Below, in pieces: positions 8,017 to 16,296 of a stretch of DNA of 24,333 nucleotides. Position 1 is the stretch's first letter; each line of letters begins with the position of its first letter. The notes under the pieces are model-generated. The model ran no database searches. It was not told the origin of the DNA and saw only the letters and a list, made by a program, of their open reading frames with translations. The translations under genes were made by a program, and so were the position numbers. This DNA is from CAYZDV01 sp964477275 (lineage in GTDB: Bacteria; Acidobacteriota; Aminicenantia; Aminicenantales; Aminicenantaceae): contig CAYZDV010000015.1 in assembly GCA_964477275.1 (NCBI GenBank), positions 1 through 24,333 of the forward strand, given 5' to 3'.

Positions 8017-9453
8017 ATGACACGCTCTTCGGCCCTCGTCTTCGAAGACCATTTCCATATTCCAGAGGAGGACCTGCACAAAATCCTGGCCGTCGCCCTC
8101 TCCCGGGGCGGCGATTTCTCGGAGATCTTCCTCGAATACAGAGTCTATAACCTCATCCACATGGAAGAGAACATCATAAAGAAAACAGCGGAAAGCATCA
8201 GCTTGGGGATGGGAATAAGAGTCGTTTCAAGTGAAAAAACCGGCTACGGATACACCAGCGACCTTTCCTGGCCAAAGATAGAAAAGGCAGCCCTCACCGC
8301 ATCCTCGATTGCTTCAGGCCGGGCTTCGAGGAAAGCTTTCGCCCCTCGTCCTGTCTCTTTAACGCATGACTTCTATCCGGTTCTCAAAGCTCCTCATGTG
8401 GAAACCCTGGAAAAGAAAATTTCCCTTGTCAAAAAGTCATACTTCGCGGCTCAAAACTTCGACCCAAAGATAAAAAAGGCCAACGTAACCCTGGTGGATA
8501 TGACTCAGCACTTAACAGTCGTCAACTCTGAGGGCTTATCCATCTCGGACGCGCGTCCTCTTCTCAAGCTCGCCTGTCTGGCGATTGCCGAAAAAAAAGG
8601 AAACCGGGAAGCAGGTTTTTCGGGAGGAGGAGGAACGGTCGGCCTGGAGTATTTCGAAACCGCCTGCTCGGCCGAGTCCATCGGCCAGGATGCAGCCCGG
8701 GAAGCCCTCTGCCTTCTGGAGGCCTTTCCGGCTCCGGCCGGAGAGATGCCTGTCGTCCTTGCCCCCGGTCACAGCGGCGTGCTCGTCCATGAGGCAGTGG
8801 GCCATCTGCTGGAGGCTGATTTCAACCGGAAAAAAACCTCTATTTTCTGGGACAAGATGGGAAAAAAGGTGGCAAGCAGCCAGGTGTCGATCTCAGACGA
8901 CCCGACCATCCCCCATTTCAGGGGCTCTTACAACATCGACGACGAAGGAACAATCCCCGGAAAGACTCTCCTCATCGACCAGGGGAAAATGGCCGGACTC
9001 CTCCAGGATCGGCTTTCCGCCCGCCTGATGGGAAAGCTGCTCACCGGGCATGGCCGAAGACAGGATTTCACCTGCATTCCCCTCCCCCGGATGAGCAACA
9101 CCTACATTGCCCCGGGAGAATATGCGCCGGAAGAAATCATCCGCTCGGTGAACAAGGGCTTCTACGCCCATAAATTTCAGGGCGGCCAGGTGGAGGATTC
9201 GGGAAAATTCACCTTTTCGGTCAGTTCGGGCTACCTCATCGAAGGAGGCCGGCTGACGGCTCCGGTGAAACAGGCCACGCTCATCGGAACCAACATCGAG
9301 ATTTTAAACAGCATCGAGATGGTCGGCGCTGACCTAAAATTCGGCCTCCAGACCGGAACATGCGGCAAGGAGGGGCAGGAGATTCCGGTCACCGATGGCT
9401 GTCCGACTTTGAAAATCGCCAGGATGACCGTGGGCGGCCGGAGGCGGCAATGA
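8017..9453 (+). CDS. tldD: Metalloprotease TldD
   Basis: The 478-residue protein is the catalytic subunit of the TldD/TldE (PmbA) peptidase, a cytoplasmic zinc protease that trims small peptides. In E. coli it processes microcin B17 and degrades CcdA. The zinc-site motif HEAVGH (His258, Glu259, His263) is intact within GHSGVLVHEAVGHLLEADF. The N-terminal and C-terminal regions match the family, including GGQVEDSGKFTFSVSSGYLI and the near-terminal MVGADLKFGLQTGTCGKEGQ. The length is close to E. coli TldD (481). An in-frame TAA at 8011 fixes the start at 8017. It overlaps tldE by ATGA, so the subunits are translationally coupled. Confidence 0.96.
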   Translation: MTRSSALVFEDHFHIPEEDLHKILAVALSRGGDFSEIFLEYRVYNLIHMEENIIKKTAESISLGMGIRVVSSEKTGYGYTSDLSWPKIEKAALTASSIASGRASRKAFAPRPVSLTHDFYPVLKAPHVETLEKKISLVKKSYFAAQNFDPKIKKANVTLVDMTQHLTVVNSEGLSISDARPLLKLACLAIAEKKGNREAGFSGGGGTVGLEYFETACSAESIGQDAAREALCLLEAFPAPAGEMPVVLAPGHSGVLVHEAVGHLLEADFNRKKTSIFWDKMGKKVASSQVSISDDPTIPHFRGSYNIDDEGTIPGKTLLIDQGKMAGLLQDRLSARLMGKLLTGHGRRQDFTCIPLPRMSNTYIAPGEYAPEEIIRSVNKGFYAHKFQGGQVEDSGKFTFSVSSGYLIEGGRLTAPVKQATLIGTNIEILNSIEMVGADLKFGLQTGTCGKEGQEIPVTDGCPTLKIARMTVGGRRRQ

Positions 9454-10802
9454 AGAAGGAAAAACAGGGAAAAAATGCCGATTTGCGTGATCTGGCAGCA
9501 CACCTGGTGACGCTCGGCAGAGCCTGCGGCGCGGATGAAGTGGAAGTCACCGTTCTCGACGGCCATGAATTCGGCGTCGATGTCCGGCTGGGGGAGATTG
9601 AAAACCTCCTCGAAGCAGGCTCCAGATCTCTGGGCCTGCGGGTGATCAAGGACCAAAAAACAGCTTTTGCCTCCTCTTCAGACCTTTCTCCCGATACTCT
9701 CCGGCACCTGGTCAGGAATGCCGTCAAACGGGCTGCTCTGGCCAGCCCGGATGAATATTCCGGGCTTCCTCCTCTTAGCACCACTCCAGTGGACGCCTCC
9801 ACCCTTCAACTCTTTGACCCGATAATCGCTGATCTGGATGTGAACCGGAAAATTCGCCTGGCCAGGGAGACAGAACGGATCGCGCTCGAGGACAAAAGGA
9901 TTACCAATTCCCACGGTGCCAGCTTTGAAACGAAAGAAATCAAGACCGTCATTGCCAACTCCAAAGGATTCCTCCAGGAGTATGCCCAGACGTTCTTCAG
10001 CCTGGACGTCGGCCTTCAGGCCGGGGAAACGGATGACCGCGTTGAGGATTCCTGGTCCTCGATAAAGAGGCATTTCAGTGAGCTGGAGCCTCCCGAGCAG
10101 GTGGCCAGAAAGGCCGTGGAGAGGACGGTCAGGCAGCTCAACCCGAGGAAAATCAAAACGCAGAACGTGCCGGTCATCTTCGAACCCCTGATGACCTCCT
10201 GGCTTTTAGGCTTCCTTTTCGTCTGCGTCTCGGGAACCTCCATCTACCAGAAAACGTCTTTTCTGGTCAACAAGCTCGGCAAAAAAATCGGGAGCCCGGC
10301 GGTGACCGTCATCGATGACGGACTCTTGCCCGCAAAGCTGGGAACAAAGCCTTTCGACGCAGAAGGCACACCCTGCCAGAGGACACCGGTTGCCGAGAGG
10401 GGGATTCTCAAAAACTATCTCTGCAACACCTACGCAGCAAGAAAGCTCAAGCTCAAACCGACGGGAAACTCGGCAGGAACCGGGGTTGCACCCAATAATT
10501 TCTATCTTGAACAGGGAGAAACATCTCCGGAAAAAATCATCTTTTCCCTGAAAAAAGGGCTGATTCTGATCAGAACCCTCGGCCACGGGCTCAACCCTGT
10601 GACCGGGGATATTTCCCGGGGGGCATTCGGTTTATGGGTCGAAGACGGAGAAATTGTCCACCCGGTTTCGGAAATCACCATCTCCGGAAATCTAGGGCAG
10701 GTTCTGAAAAATATCGAGCTGGTCGGCAACGACCTCGACTTCCTCACCTCTGTGGCGGGGCCAACAGTCAAGGTCGCAGAGATGACGGTGGCCGGGCAGT
10801 AG
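9450..10802 (+). CDS. pmbA: TldE/PmbA, partner subunit of the TldD peptidase
   Basis: The 450-residue protein is the same length as E. coli PmbA. It is homologous to TldD but lacks the HExxxH zinc site: the aligned segment reads VIFEPLMTSWLLGFLFV. Conserved family segments include SRSLGLRVIKDQKTAFASSS, GTGVAPNNFYLEQG and the C-terminal IELVGNDLDFLTSVAGPTVK. The frame is open further upstream, but the start at 9450 is chosen because it overlaps the tldD stop (ATGA), is preceded by GGAGG about five bases upstream, and gives the family's normal N-terminus. TldE forms a heterodimer with TldD and helps bind and thread substrate. The gene ends ten bases from the stop of a convergent small gene. Confidence 0.95.
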   Translation: MKKEKQGKNADLRDLAAHLVTLGRACGADEVEVTVLDGHEFGVDVRLGEIENLLEAGSRSLGLRVIKDQKTAFASSSDLSPDTLRHLVRNAVKRAALASPDEYSGLPPLSTTPVDASTLQLFDPIIADLDVNRKIRLARETERIALEDKRITNSHGASFETKEIKTVIANSKGFLQEYAQTFFSLDVGLQAGETDDRVEDSWSSIKRHFSELEPPEQVARKAVERTVRQLNPRKIKTQNVPVIFEPLMTSWLLGFLFVCVSGTSIYQKTSFLVNKLGKKIGSPAVTVIDDGLLPAKLGTKPFDAEGTPCQRTPVAERGILKNYLCNTYAARKLKLKPTGNSAGTGVAPNNFYLEQGETSPEKIIFSLKKGLILIRTLGHGLNPVTGDISRGAFGLWVEDGEIVHPVSEITISGNLGQVLKNIELVGNDLDFLTSVAGPTVKVAEMTVAGQ

Positions 10803-10811
10803 GCTTTTCTG

Positions 10812-10952
10812 TCAGATTTTCTTTTTGATGATGGAGAAGGCAATGGTCAGCACGGCTCCCAATCCAAATAACACCCAGCCGAGCGTGTGCATAGGAGTAA
10901 AGAGTCTGATCAAAAAACCACCGACCATCAAGACAATTCCCAGATAGCGCAT
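10812..10952 (-). CDS. Small two-helix membrane protein (46 aa), unrecognised
   Basis: A 46-codon frame starts with ATG at 10952 and ends with TGA at 10812-10814. The product begins MRYLGIVLMVGGFLIRLF and ends AFSIIKKKI. Two hydrophobic segments (about residues 3-18 and 23-42) are joined by a short TPMHTLG turn, and the basic KKK tail suggests a cytoplasmic C-terminus. A GGTGAG ribosome-binding-like sequence lies about eight bases before the ATG. The frame begins 20 bases after the nitroreductase stop in the same direction, so it is probably the last gene of that transcript. I do not recognise a family. The composition and placement argue for a real gene, but homology would have to confirm it. 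Confidence 0.6.
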   Translation of the reverse strand: MRYLGIVLMVGGFLIRLFTPMHTLGWVLFGLGAVLTIAFSIIKKKI

Positions 10953-10972
10953 TTCAGACACTCACCAGACGA

Positions 10973-11548
10973 TTAAAATCCGTTGAAGTGAAGGACATTC
11001 TCAAGCGTTCTTTTGGGGACGTGGAGCTGCCCTCGTTTGTCCTTCCAGTACTTGATGGAATCCTTCGCTTCTTCAACCGAGGGCTGTTCATCCGGATATC
11101 CCAGGGCCAGGACAGAATCGATCCGGTAGCTGGCCGGAACATGAAGTATTTCCTGAATCTTCTCTTTATCTGCCGATATGATCCAGCAGCTGCCGATACC
11201 TTCGCTGAGCGCCGCCAGAATCATGTTCTCCACGGCTGCCCCCACGTCCCGTTCATATCCTTTATCCCGGATGTCCTGGTTGATAAGGACAATGATGTAA
11301 GCGGTCGGCTCGTGTCCAGGTTTCGGATTGCCCTCCGGAGCAATGTAGGCCGCCCATTTCAAAAGTGGAAAAATCTTCTTCCGCAGAATCTCATCATCAA
11401 CAACAATGTACTCCAGAGGCTGGAGGTTAGCGGCTGAGGGAGCCAGCCTCCCTGCGTTGACCAGCTTCTCTAAAATCGGCCGTGAAACCGGTTCGGGTTT
11501 GAACTGGCGGATCGACCGCCTGGAACAGATCAAACCGTAGAGATTCAT
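10973..11548 (-). CDS. Nitroreductase-family FMN-dependent oxidoreductase
   Basis: The 191-residue protein has the nitroreductase fold signature: an N-terminal SRRSIRQFKPEPVSRPIL segment (FMN phosphate and ribityl contacts from the two Arg), then LAPSAANLQPLEYIVVDD, then AALSEGIGSCWIIS and the near-terminal VLALGYPDEQP. Members are homodimeric cytosolic flavoproteins that use NAD(P)H. Substrates vary widely (nitroaromatics, quinones, flavin or iodotyrosine chemistry) and cannot be assigned here. A strong GGAGGA lies just upstream of the ATG. It follows the DUF362 fragment by 126 bases and precedes the 46-residue membrane protein by 20 bases, so it may be co-transcribed with both. Confidence 0.93.
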   Translation of the reverse strand: MNLYGLICSRRSIRQFKPEPVSRPILEKLVNAGRLAPSAANLQPLEYIVVDDEILRKKIFPLLKWAAYIAPEGNPKPGHEPTAYIIVLINQDIRDKGYERDVGAAVENMILAALSEGIGSCWIISADKEKIQEILHVPASYRIDSVLALGYPDEQPSVEEAKDSIKYWKDKRGQLHVPKRTLENVLHFNGF

Positions 11549-11674
11549 CCTTTCCTCCGGGATCGGGCCTTCCCCAAATCAGGGCCAGAACTTTGGCGAC
11601 AAATCCTTCCTGTCCGGGGAATCATCATTTTCACCGCGATCTGCTTTTCAAAATTTATGTTCACATGAAGGAAC

Positions 11675-12079
11675 TCAACCTTGATCCAGAATGGATTTTA
11701 TTCTCCGGGCGTATTCCCGGCTCGCTGCATCCGGCGTGAGGAGCTCGATTGAGTCCGGGCCGCTGACACCCAGGCCCAGCTCGACTGCCCTCTGAATCTG
11801 CTCCTGCTCAAAAATTTTTCGGCCCATGATGGCGTCATTCGAGCCCAGCTCCTTCAGGATGGCAACTCCCGCCGCATCAATGGCCACCCGGTCGGTCCCG
11901 CCCAGGAACACATTGGCCGATTTGAGGGTTCCCGTCGACGGACCGCCATCCACGAAGGCCTCGATCCCATCAAGAACGATGAGTTGAGGCCGGTAACCGA
12001 GGTTGATTTCGGCAATCATCCTCCGCATGTCCGGGGAACGGTGGAGTTCCCGCATCAACCTCTTGGGTGTCAAGCCCAC
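11675..12079 (-). CDS. DUF362-domain protein, C-terminal fragment (5' end missing)
   Basis: The 134-codon stretch from a GTG at 12079 matches the second half of a DUF362 domain: VGLTPKRLMRELH, then MIAEINLGYRPQ, LIVLDGIEAFVDGGPSTG and FLGGTDRVAIDAAGVAIL. Family proteins are usually about 250-400 residues and begin with a Lys-Pro-Asn motif region that is absent here. The frame stays open upstream through the repeat to the N gap (12202), but the translated sequence (ending KGCENHLLA) does not resemble DUF362. No Shine-Dalgarno sequence precedes the GTG; a GGAG lies before an in-frame ATT further upstream. This is either a gene broken by a genomic deletion or one damaged by a wrong contig join. 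The function of DUF362 proteins is poorly known; many sit beside ferredoxin-like domains. Confidence 0.7.
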   Translation of the reverse strand: MGLTPKRLMRELHRSPDMRRMIAEINLGYRPQLIVLDGIEAFVDGGPSTGTLKSANVFLGGTDRVAIDAAGVAILKELGSNDAIMGRKIFEQEQIQRAVELGLGVSGPDSIELLTPDAASREYARRIKSILDQG

Positions 12080-12147
12080 CGCCAGCAGGTGATTTTCGCA
12101 TCCTTTATCAATTTCCCTCTCCTGTCCAAATTTTTTTCGGGATAGTC

Positions 12148-12357
12148 TCCGTTCTGGGCGTGTATCTATAACAGAATCGAAATAAGCATACCCGGATATT
12201 CCNNNNNNNNNNNNNNNNNNNNNNNNNNNNNNNNNNNNNNNNNNNNNNNNNNNNNNNNNNNNNNNNNNNNNNNNNNNNNNNNNNNNNNNNNNNNNNNNNN
12301 NNTCCGTTCTGGGCGTGTATCTATAACAGAATCGAAATAAGCATACCCGGATATTCC
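12148..12357. other. Assembly gap: 100 N flanked by identical 55-base contig ends
   Basis: Bases 12203-12302 are exactly 100 N. The 55 bases before the gap (12148-12202) and the 55 after it (12303-12357) are identical, starting TCCGTTCTGGGCG and ending GGATATTCC. This is what remains when two contigs that overlap by one assembler k-mer are scaffolded with a default gap. The true sequence probably has a single copy and no missing bases. Confidence 0.85.
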
Positions 12358-12358
12358 T

Positions 12359-12396
12359 GCACTTTTTTCATTATACCACGAAGCCAGAAAAAGTGC
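12359..12396. promoter_or_regulatory. Extended -10 promoter (minus strand) inside a 9-base inverted repeat
   Basis: On the minus strand, TGGTATAAT (12370-12378) is a good extended -10 box without a recognisable -35. It would start transcription near 12363 towards the DUF362 fragment. The box is flanked symmetrically by GCACTTTTT (12359-12367) and AAAAAGTGC (12388-12396), a perfect 9-base inverted repeat that could be an operator. The rest of the non-coding stretch from 12080 to 12484 holds the duplicated contig ends, the N gap and a weak CCGGC/GCCGG hairpin (12453-12467) downstream of the thioredoxin gene. Confidence 0.4.
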
Positions 12397-12484
12397 TGGT
12401 TTGCTGAAGGCCGGCCAAGTATTTTCATGTCACGGAAAAAGACATCATGGAACCGGCGCGGTGCCGGATGCATTCCTCCGTTTT

Positions 12485-12922
12485 TCAGGTTCGGGTGGCC
12501 ACCCAGAGAGCAAAATCCATTTCGCTCATCGCTCCGCTTGTCCGTCCACGTTCATGGCCCCTATCGAGAATGATGAAAGTGGGAACAGCCATCACTCCGA
12601 ACTGGGCAGCGATCCGGGGGTGGAGGTCCACATCGATCCGGATGACCATCAGCTCCCCGGGTCGCCTTCCGGCCAGGCTTTCCACCACAGGATGCATGAA
12701 CCGGCAGGGGGCACAGGTGTCTGAGTAAAAATCAACGAGCAGCGCCAGGCCGGAATTCCGGAACAGGGTGGAGAGTTGTTCTGGCGATGGCTCGAGGACT
12801 GTCCCGGGAACCGGGAGCGGAGTCTTGCAGCGGCCGCAGACCACCGTTTTCTCCGGGGCGTCCAGAGGATAGTTGTTGGTCGTCCCGCACTGAAGGCACA
12901 CCACCTTTTTCTTTTCAGGCAA
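12485..12922 (-). CDS. Thioredoxin with N-terminal zinc ribbon (TrxC/thioredoxin-2-like)
   Basis: The 145-residue protein has an N-terminal zinc-ribbon with two CxxC pairs (Cys9/Cys12 and Cys29/Cys32) followed by a thioredoxin fold. The redox site is DTCAPC (Cys70, Cys73), with Ala replacing the Gly of the common CGPC. The cis-Pro segment AVPTFIIL is present. The architecture matches thioredoxin 2 of E. coli, a cytosolic disulfide reductase whose zinc site responds to oxidative stress. No signal peptide is present. The start codon is TTG at 12922, supported by GAGGAG eight bases upstream and by zinc-ribbon homology starting immediately after it. It lies 33 bases after the tricorn-like protease gene, probably in one operon. 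Confidence 0.93.
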   Translation of the reverse strand: MPEKKKVVCLQCGTTNNYPLDAPEKTVVCGRCKTPLPVPGTVLEPSPEQLSTLFRNSGLALLVDFYSDTCAPCRFMHPVVESLAGRRPGELMVIRIDVDLHPRIAAQFGVMAVPTFIILDRGHERGRTSGAMSEMDFALWVATRT

Positions 12923-12955
12923 TATCGCCGCTCCTCTTTTGAACCCTCTGGGTTT

Positions 12956-15900
12956 CTATTTTTTCTTTATCGGGTAAGGGGGAATATCTGGCAGTTCCTG
13001 CTCCCTGGTCTTCAGCTCTTCAAGAATGATCTCAATGGCTTTATTGAGCTGCTCATCGATACCGGCGTATTCCTTGGCCGGGTGGTTATCGACAAAGATA
13101 TCCGGTTCGACCCCTTCGCCCTCAATAATCCACTCTTTGCCATCCGTGCTGTAAGATGCAAATTCCGGCTTCATCAAAAATCCGCCGTCGATCAGGGGTA
13201 ATGAGCCGCGGATTCCCACCACTCCGCCCCAGGTGCGCTTTCCGATCAGCGTGCCCAGGTTGTGCTTTCTGAAACGGTAAGGGAAAATGTCTCCGTCCGA
13301 GGCGGAAAACTCATCGATCAAGCAGACTTTTGGCCCGAGAAAGACTTCCCCTGGATCCGGCCTGGGAACGGTATCCCGGGACATGTCGACCATGGCAATC
13401 TCCCGCCTCAGGCGCTCGATCAGCATCGGGGAGACATTCCCGCCGCCGTTGCCGCGAACATCGATAATCAGTGCCTTTTTCCGGAGCTGGGGATAGTACT
13501 GCTTGACAAACTCGTTCAAACCCGGAACGCCCATGTCCGGCACATGGATATAGCCGACTTTTCCTCCAGTGGCTTTGTTGACCTTCTCCATGTTCCCCTG
13601 AACCCAGTTGTAATAATAAAGAGAGAGCTCGTCCTTAATCGGAACCACGACAATGTCGCTGCTCCCCTTTTCCCCGGGAATGGAGTTGACTTTGAGCGTC
13701 ACCTGTTTTCCAACCGTATTGAGCAGGGCCTCGAACATGTCGCTCATGGTGTTAGTCGGCTTTCCGTTGACGGCCAAAAGGTAGTCTCCCTCTCTGACGT
13801 TAACGCCGATTTCTGTCAGGGGAGACCGGAGGTCCTTGCTCCAGTTCTGACCTTTGAGAATTTTCATGATCCTGTAGTAACCGGATTTCGGGTCACGCTC
13901 AAACTGGGCTCCGAGCATGCCCACGTCGATTCTTTTCACCTGGGGAAGGTCTCCTCCGCCGACATAGGTATGCCCCACATTCAGCTCGCCGATCATCTCT
14001 CCAATGACATAGGTCAGGTCCGCCCGGTTATGCACAGCTTCGGCCATGGGCTTATAGCGCGACTTCATCATCTCCCAGTCCACGCCGTGCATATTCGGAG
14101 CATAGAAGAAGTATTTCATCTGCCTCCAGTTCTCCTCAAAAATCTGGTTCCATTCCTCTCTGAAGTCGACCCGCGTTTCCATCTGGCTCAAATCCAGTTT
14201 TTCAGTGATCTTTACTGGAGCAGTGGGCAGGTCGATGATGGCAAAGGATTTCTCCTGAGACACCAGCATCTTCTTCCCGTCCTGTGATATTTCATAGCCA
14301 TTGATGTTTCCCAGGTCAGTCTCCTTGAGCTCCTTGAGGTCGAACATTTTCAGGGATGACCGGGCATCTTTGTCTCCCCTTTTCATGTAGTAAATCCTGT
14401 CTCCGACAGAGGCAATATTCCAGTAGCTCGCCACCTCCACCGGCAGGGCGATAATGCGCTCTTTAAGACCCTCGGGATCGACCTTGACCTGGATTCCTTT
14501 TTCCCTGCTTTCCTCCCGGTCACTCTTCTTCTTGCCCTTTTCAGAAGGTTTTTCTTCCTTGGCCTCTCTGCTCTCGTCTCCCTTTTCCACAGCCACCTCG
14601 TCGCTTTTTGGCTCGAACGGCGATTTCACTTCCCTGGAAAGAGTCACCAGATAGACTCTGGCCATGGAAAGATACGCATGGTTCCATTCTGTGCGGCTGA
14701 ACACAGGGATAAAATCCCGGTCTGAGACGAAGAACAGGTATTTGGCGTCGGCGCTGAAGGCCGGGTTGTAGGAGGAGTACCAACCATCCGTGACCTCATG
14801 GGTCTCCTTTGTCGTGCAGTTATAAAGATAGATCCTGGTCATGGCTTCGACTTCGGGTCTGGCATAGGCAATCCAGTTGCTGTCCGGGGACCAGGCGTAC
14901 TGCCGGATTTCCCAGATCTTCGCCCTGTCCACCTCGACGACTTTCTTTGTTTCGATGTCGACATAATTGAGACGGAGCAGCTTGTCCGACCAGAGAATTT
15001 TCCTGGAATCCGGAGACCAGAAGATCTCGTATTTGTAGGTGTCGGCACCGGTGGTAATCTGGGTGGGAGTTCCGGAGCCGTCCTGTCTCATGATGAAGAT
15101 CTCGTCCTCGCCGCTGGCATCGGAGATGTAGGCAATCCATTTTCCGTCAGGAGACCACTTGGAGTTCCGTTCGTGCACACCGGAGGTGTTGGTCAGGTTG
15201 CGGGTGTTTCCATGCTTGGCGGGAACGGTGAAGATTTCTCCCCGTGCTCCAAACAGAGCCCGCTGGCCATCGGGAGAAATCTCCCAGTTGGTGATTTTAT
15301 CGGAGACACTGACAATCTTCGTCCGGGAGGACGTCATGTCGTCGGAAATGATCACCGGCACTTTCTCCGCTTTCTCTGTTTTCAGGTCAAAACGGTAAAT
15401 GTATCCGCTGTACTCGAAAACGATGGCTTCCGGCCCGAGAGAAGGAAATTTGACATCGAACTCGGAGAAGTGGGTCAACTGCCGCGTTTTCTTTGTCTCC
15501 AGGTCATAGACGAAAAGGTTCATCCGTCTGTTCTCGTCGCGGTCGGAGAGGAAATAAATCCTGTTCCCGCTCCACATGGGAATGATGTCCTGGGCGGGGT
15601 TTTCGGTGATGTTTTCCACTTTTTTTGTCTCAAAGTCATAGACCCAGATATCGTCGGCCATGCCGCCCCTGTAGCGCTTCCAGGTCCGGAACTCCCGGAA
15701 GACCCGATTGTAGGCCAGCTTGGTGTCATCCGGAGAAAAGGAGCAAAAGCCGCCGCGGGGAAGAGGAAGCTGCCGGGGAATTCCCCCTTCCACAGAAGCC
15801 AGGTAGAGCTGGCCGTTAAAGGAATTCGGCTCCCGCATTCTGGAGCGGAAAACCACGTGGGAGCTGTCGTGTTTCCAGGCCATGACAATGTTGTTCGGGC

Positions 15901-16255
15901 CCATCCGGTCGGAGAGATCATCCCGGCCGAGGGTCGGCGTGAAGGTGAGCCTCCGGGGAATCCCTCCCTGGCTGGAGATCAGGTAAACCTCGCGGTTACC
16001 GTCATACTCGCCGGTAAAGGCGATGAACTTTCCATTCGGCGAAAACCGGGGGAAAATCTCAAAGCCCTCATGGCTGGTCAGCTTGCGCGCGACTCCCCCT
16101 GCCGGGGAAACGGCGTACAGGTCCCCGGCATAGCTGAAGACGATCTGGTCTTGCGCGATGGCTGGAAAGCGAAGCATCCGGGCTTCCTGGGGAGCGTAGG
16201 AAAACCCGGAAAAGACGAACAGAATCAGAATGAATCCGATAAATGCTTTTCTCAT
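12956..16255 (-). CDS. Secreted tricorn-like protease (beta-propeller, PDZ, S41 serine peptidase)
   Basis: The 1099-residue protein begins with a signal peptide, MRKAFIGFILILFVFSGFSYA, so it acts outside the cytoplasm. Residues about 25-680 hold repeated WD40/TolB-like blades (FSPNGKFIAFTG, WSPDGKWIAYISD, WSPDSNWIAYA). A lysine/glutamate-rich low-complexity insert lies near 545-590. A tricorn core region starts around 700 and includes MHGVDW (His723). A PDZ domain spans about 778-855 (GVNVREGDYLLAVNGKP). The C-terminal S41 peptidase has IIDVRGNGGGN and EFSASDGD, whose Ser986 is the likely nucleophile. Tricorn proteases degrade oligopeptides; bacterial secreted versions probably digest external protein. 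The frame extends 17 codons upstream, but AAGGAG six bases before 16255 and the clean signal peptide favour this start. It is divergent from the CoA ligase gene. Confidence 0.93.
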   Translation of the reverse strand: MRKAFIGFILILFVFSGFSYAPQEARMLRFPAIAQDQIVFSYAGDLYAVSPAGGVARKLTSHEGFEIFPRFSPNGKFIAFTGEYDGNREVYLISSQGGIPRRLTFTPTLGRDDLSDRMGPNNIVMAWKHDSSHVVFRSRMREPNSFNGQLYLASVEGGIPRQLPLPRGGFCSFSPDDTKLAYNRVFREFRTWKRYRGGMADDIWVYDFETKKVENITENPAQDIIPMWSGNRIYFLSDRDENRRMNLFVYDLETKKTRQLTHFSEFDVKFPSLGPEAIVFEYSGYIYRFDLKTEKAEKVPVIISDDMTSSRTKIVSVSDKITNWEISPDGQRALFGARGEIFTVPAKHGNTRNLTNTSGVHERNSKWSPDGKWIAYISDASGEDEIFIMRQDGSGTPTQITTGADTYKYEIFWSPDSRKILWSDKLLRLNYVDIETKKVVEVDRAKIWEIRQYAWSPDSNWIAYARPEVEAMTRIYLYNCTTKETHEVTDGWYSSYNPAFSADAKYLFFVSDRDFIPVFSRTEWNHAYLSMARVYLVTLSREVKSPFEPKSDEVAVEKGDESREAKEEKPSEKGKKKSDREESREKGIQVKVDPEGLKERIIALPVEVASYWNIASVGDRIYYMKRGDKDARSSLKMFDLKELKETDLGNINGYEISQDGKKMLVSQEKSFAIIDLPTAPVKITEKLDLSQMETRVDFREEWNQIFEENWRQMKYFFYAPNMHGVDWEMMKSRYKPMAEAVHNRADLTYVIGEMIGELNVGHTYVGGGDLPQVKRIDVGMLGAQFERDPKSGYYRIMKILKGQNWSKDLRSPLTEIGVNVREGDYLLAVNGKPTNTMSDMFEALLNTVGKQVTLKVNSIPGEKGSSDIVVVPIKDELSLYYYNWVQGNMEKVNKATGGKVGYIHVPDMGVPGLNEFVKQYYPQLRKKALIIDVRGNGGGNVSPMLIERLRREIAMVDMSRDTVPRPDPGEVFLGPKVCLIDEFSASDGDIFPYRFRKHNLGTLIGKRTWGGVVGIRGSLPLIDGGFLMKPEFASYSTDGKEWIIEGEGVEPDIFVDNHPAKEYAGIDEQLNKAIEIILEELKTREQELPDIPPYPIKKK

Positions 16256-16296
16256 GAATCTCTCCTTCCTCATGGATAATTCATTGGAAAAAATTG

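Noticed and set aside
11545..11664. Minus-strand GTG frame of 39 codons between the DUF362 fragment and the nitroreductase, overlapping the nitroreductase start by ATGA.
   Set aside because: No ribosome binding site precedes the GTG and the product has a composition unlike a folded protein. The ATGA overlap may be chance.
12321..12371. 16-codon minus-strand frame starting ATGAAAAAAGTG beside the contig end.
   Set aside because: Its ATG overlaps the TATAAT box itself, so it would not be transcribed from that promoter, and it is very short.
7933..12442. A 14-base identity GTCACGGAAAAAGA at 7933 and 12429.
   Set aside because: About one shared 14-mer is expected by chance in a window this size, and the flanks do not match.
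12453..12467. CCGGC/GCCGG hairpin downstream of the thioredoxin gene as a terminator.
   Set aside because: The stem is only 5 base pairs and the nearest T-run lies more than 10 bases further on.
14798..16279. Open frame of 493 codons on the plus strand opposite the tricorn-like protease gene.
   Set aside because: It is antisense to a clear gene with signal peptide and domain motifs; its translation shows no family motifs and follows from the codon use of the real gene.
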